Positions 63,870 through 64,000 of a stretch of DNA of 64,000 nucleotides are shown here, in pieces (position 1 is the first letter of the stretch; every line of letters begins with the position of its first letter). The translations under genes were made by a program, and so were the position numbers. Source of the stretch: Nonomuraea soli (GTDB taxonomy: Bacteria; Actinomycetota; Actinomycetes; Streptosporangiales; Streptosporangiaceae); contig NZ_JACDUR010000010.1 of NCBI RefSeq assembly GCF_013761175.1, positions 1 through 64,000 on the forward strand. Direction: 5' to 3'. Under the pieces are notes generated by a model, which was not told where the DNA came from, searched no databases, and saw only the letters and a list, made by a program, of their open reading frames with translations.

Positions 63870-64000
63870 TCAGCCCAGGCCGTTCTGGACGGCCTTGAGG
63901 CCGGCGTTGGCGATGGCCTCGTCGATGTCGCCGCTGGGCGCACCGCCGACGCCGATGCCCGCGATCGGGGCGCCGTCGACGGCGACGGGGACGCCACCGG
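63870..64000 (-). CDS. HbpS/GlcG-like haem-binding protein, C-terminal part (runs off right edge)
   Basis: The last 42 residues are visible: G-G-V-P-V-A-V-D-G-A-P-I-A-G-I-G-V-G-G-A, then S-G-D-I-D-E-A-I-A-N-A-G-L. This is the typical end of GlcG/HbpS (DUF336/PF03928) proteins, which bind haem or corrinoids in octamers. The stop is 2 nt before the ankyrin lipoprotein start. The start and most of the domain are outside the window. Confidence 0.85.
   Translation of the reverse strand, partial: GGVPVAVDGAPIAGIGVGGAPSGDIDEAIANAGLKAVQNGLG

Overview
The window is high-GC (about 70%), densely packed, and reads as the chromosome of a filamentous actinomycete. The evidence is a GlnR orphan regulator next to a MoaD/LmeA-type/sulfurtransferase neighbourhood, a MurT/GatD pair, an F420-type (Ddn-like) reductase, a nitrobindin-like FABP protein, GTG/TTG starts, and many genes with an extended -10 box (NANNNT) only 6-8 nt before the start codon, as in leaderless mRNAs. 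A Streptosporangiales-type genome (Nonomuraea-like) is my guess; the order is moderately likely and the genus uncertain.

Left end (1-1.7 kb): an accessory scar. It holds the start of an IS3-type transposase running off the edge, two diverged 47-bp copies of the 3' part of a tRNA-Gly(CCC) gene that look like att sites, and a broken tyrosine integrase plus a GNAT acetyltransferase between them. 1.7-10.1 kb is a mosaic of stress and housekeeping genes: an APC permease, small domain proteins, two more GNAT/VOC enzymes, a SMI1/KNR4 gene cut by one amber codon, a serine beta-lactamase-like hydrolase, DUF899, and an ArsR-SRPBCC pair with a 19-bp perfect inverted repeat. 10.2-14.1 kb is one large LPXTG-like wall protein with Ig/prealbumin-like repeats and an EF-hand loop.

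14.2-31.7 kb carries small regulated enzyme sets: an ArsR-SRPBCC fusion with a RibD-like reductase; an alpha/beta hydrolase-LysR-SRPBCC-SDR run; a methyltransferase and a LysE exporter; a Ddn-hemerythrin fusion; a stand-alone LigD polymerase domain; a K+ channel; a TetR/NmrA divergon; and an Lrp regulator divergent from a very large indolepyruvate ferredoxin oxidoreductase coupled to an acyl-CoA dehydrogenase.

31.8-39.3 kb: an MMPL transporter whose 3' end overlaps glnR antisense, then MoaD, DUF2993, an ECF sigma/anti-sigma pair, a thioredoxin-like protein, and a sulfur operon. That operon starts with a leaderless Cys-containing leader peptide, continues with DUF4395, SseA and DUF1416, and ends at a 16-bp terminator. 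39.3-40.1 kb is non-coding with short tandem repeats. 40.1-46.6 kb holds a Rpn/PD-(D/E)XK-like nuclease, a Tat-exported family 8 polysaccharide lyase, an aldo/keto reductase, an XRE-cupin regulator divergent from BenE, and a TPR protein.

46.6-56.0 kb is the most unusual region. It has a polytopic membrane protein of unknown family, three coupled single-pass membrane proteins, and, divergent from those three, a membrane-anchored coiled-coil protein with a degenerate coupling-ATPase-like domain followed by an intact HerA/VirB4-type ATPase and a membrane-anchored SNase-type nuclease. It looks like a membrane ATPase machine that I cannot match to a named system. 56.0-64.0 kb returns to core genes: MurT/GatD, a PHP phosphatase, DsrE, nitrobindin plus DUF2470 (haem-linked), a Fur-family regulator divergent from a 13-codon mini-ORF with an almost full-length Shine-Dalgarno match, YgfZ, Dtd, L-asparaginase II, an ankyrin lipoprotein, and the C-terminus of an HbpS/GlcG-like protein at the right edge.
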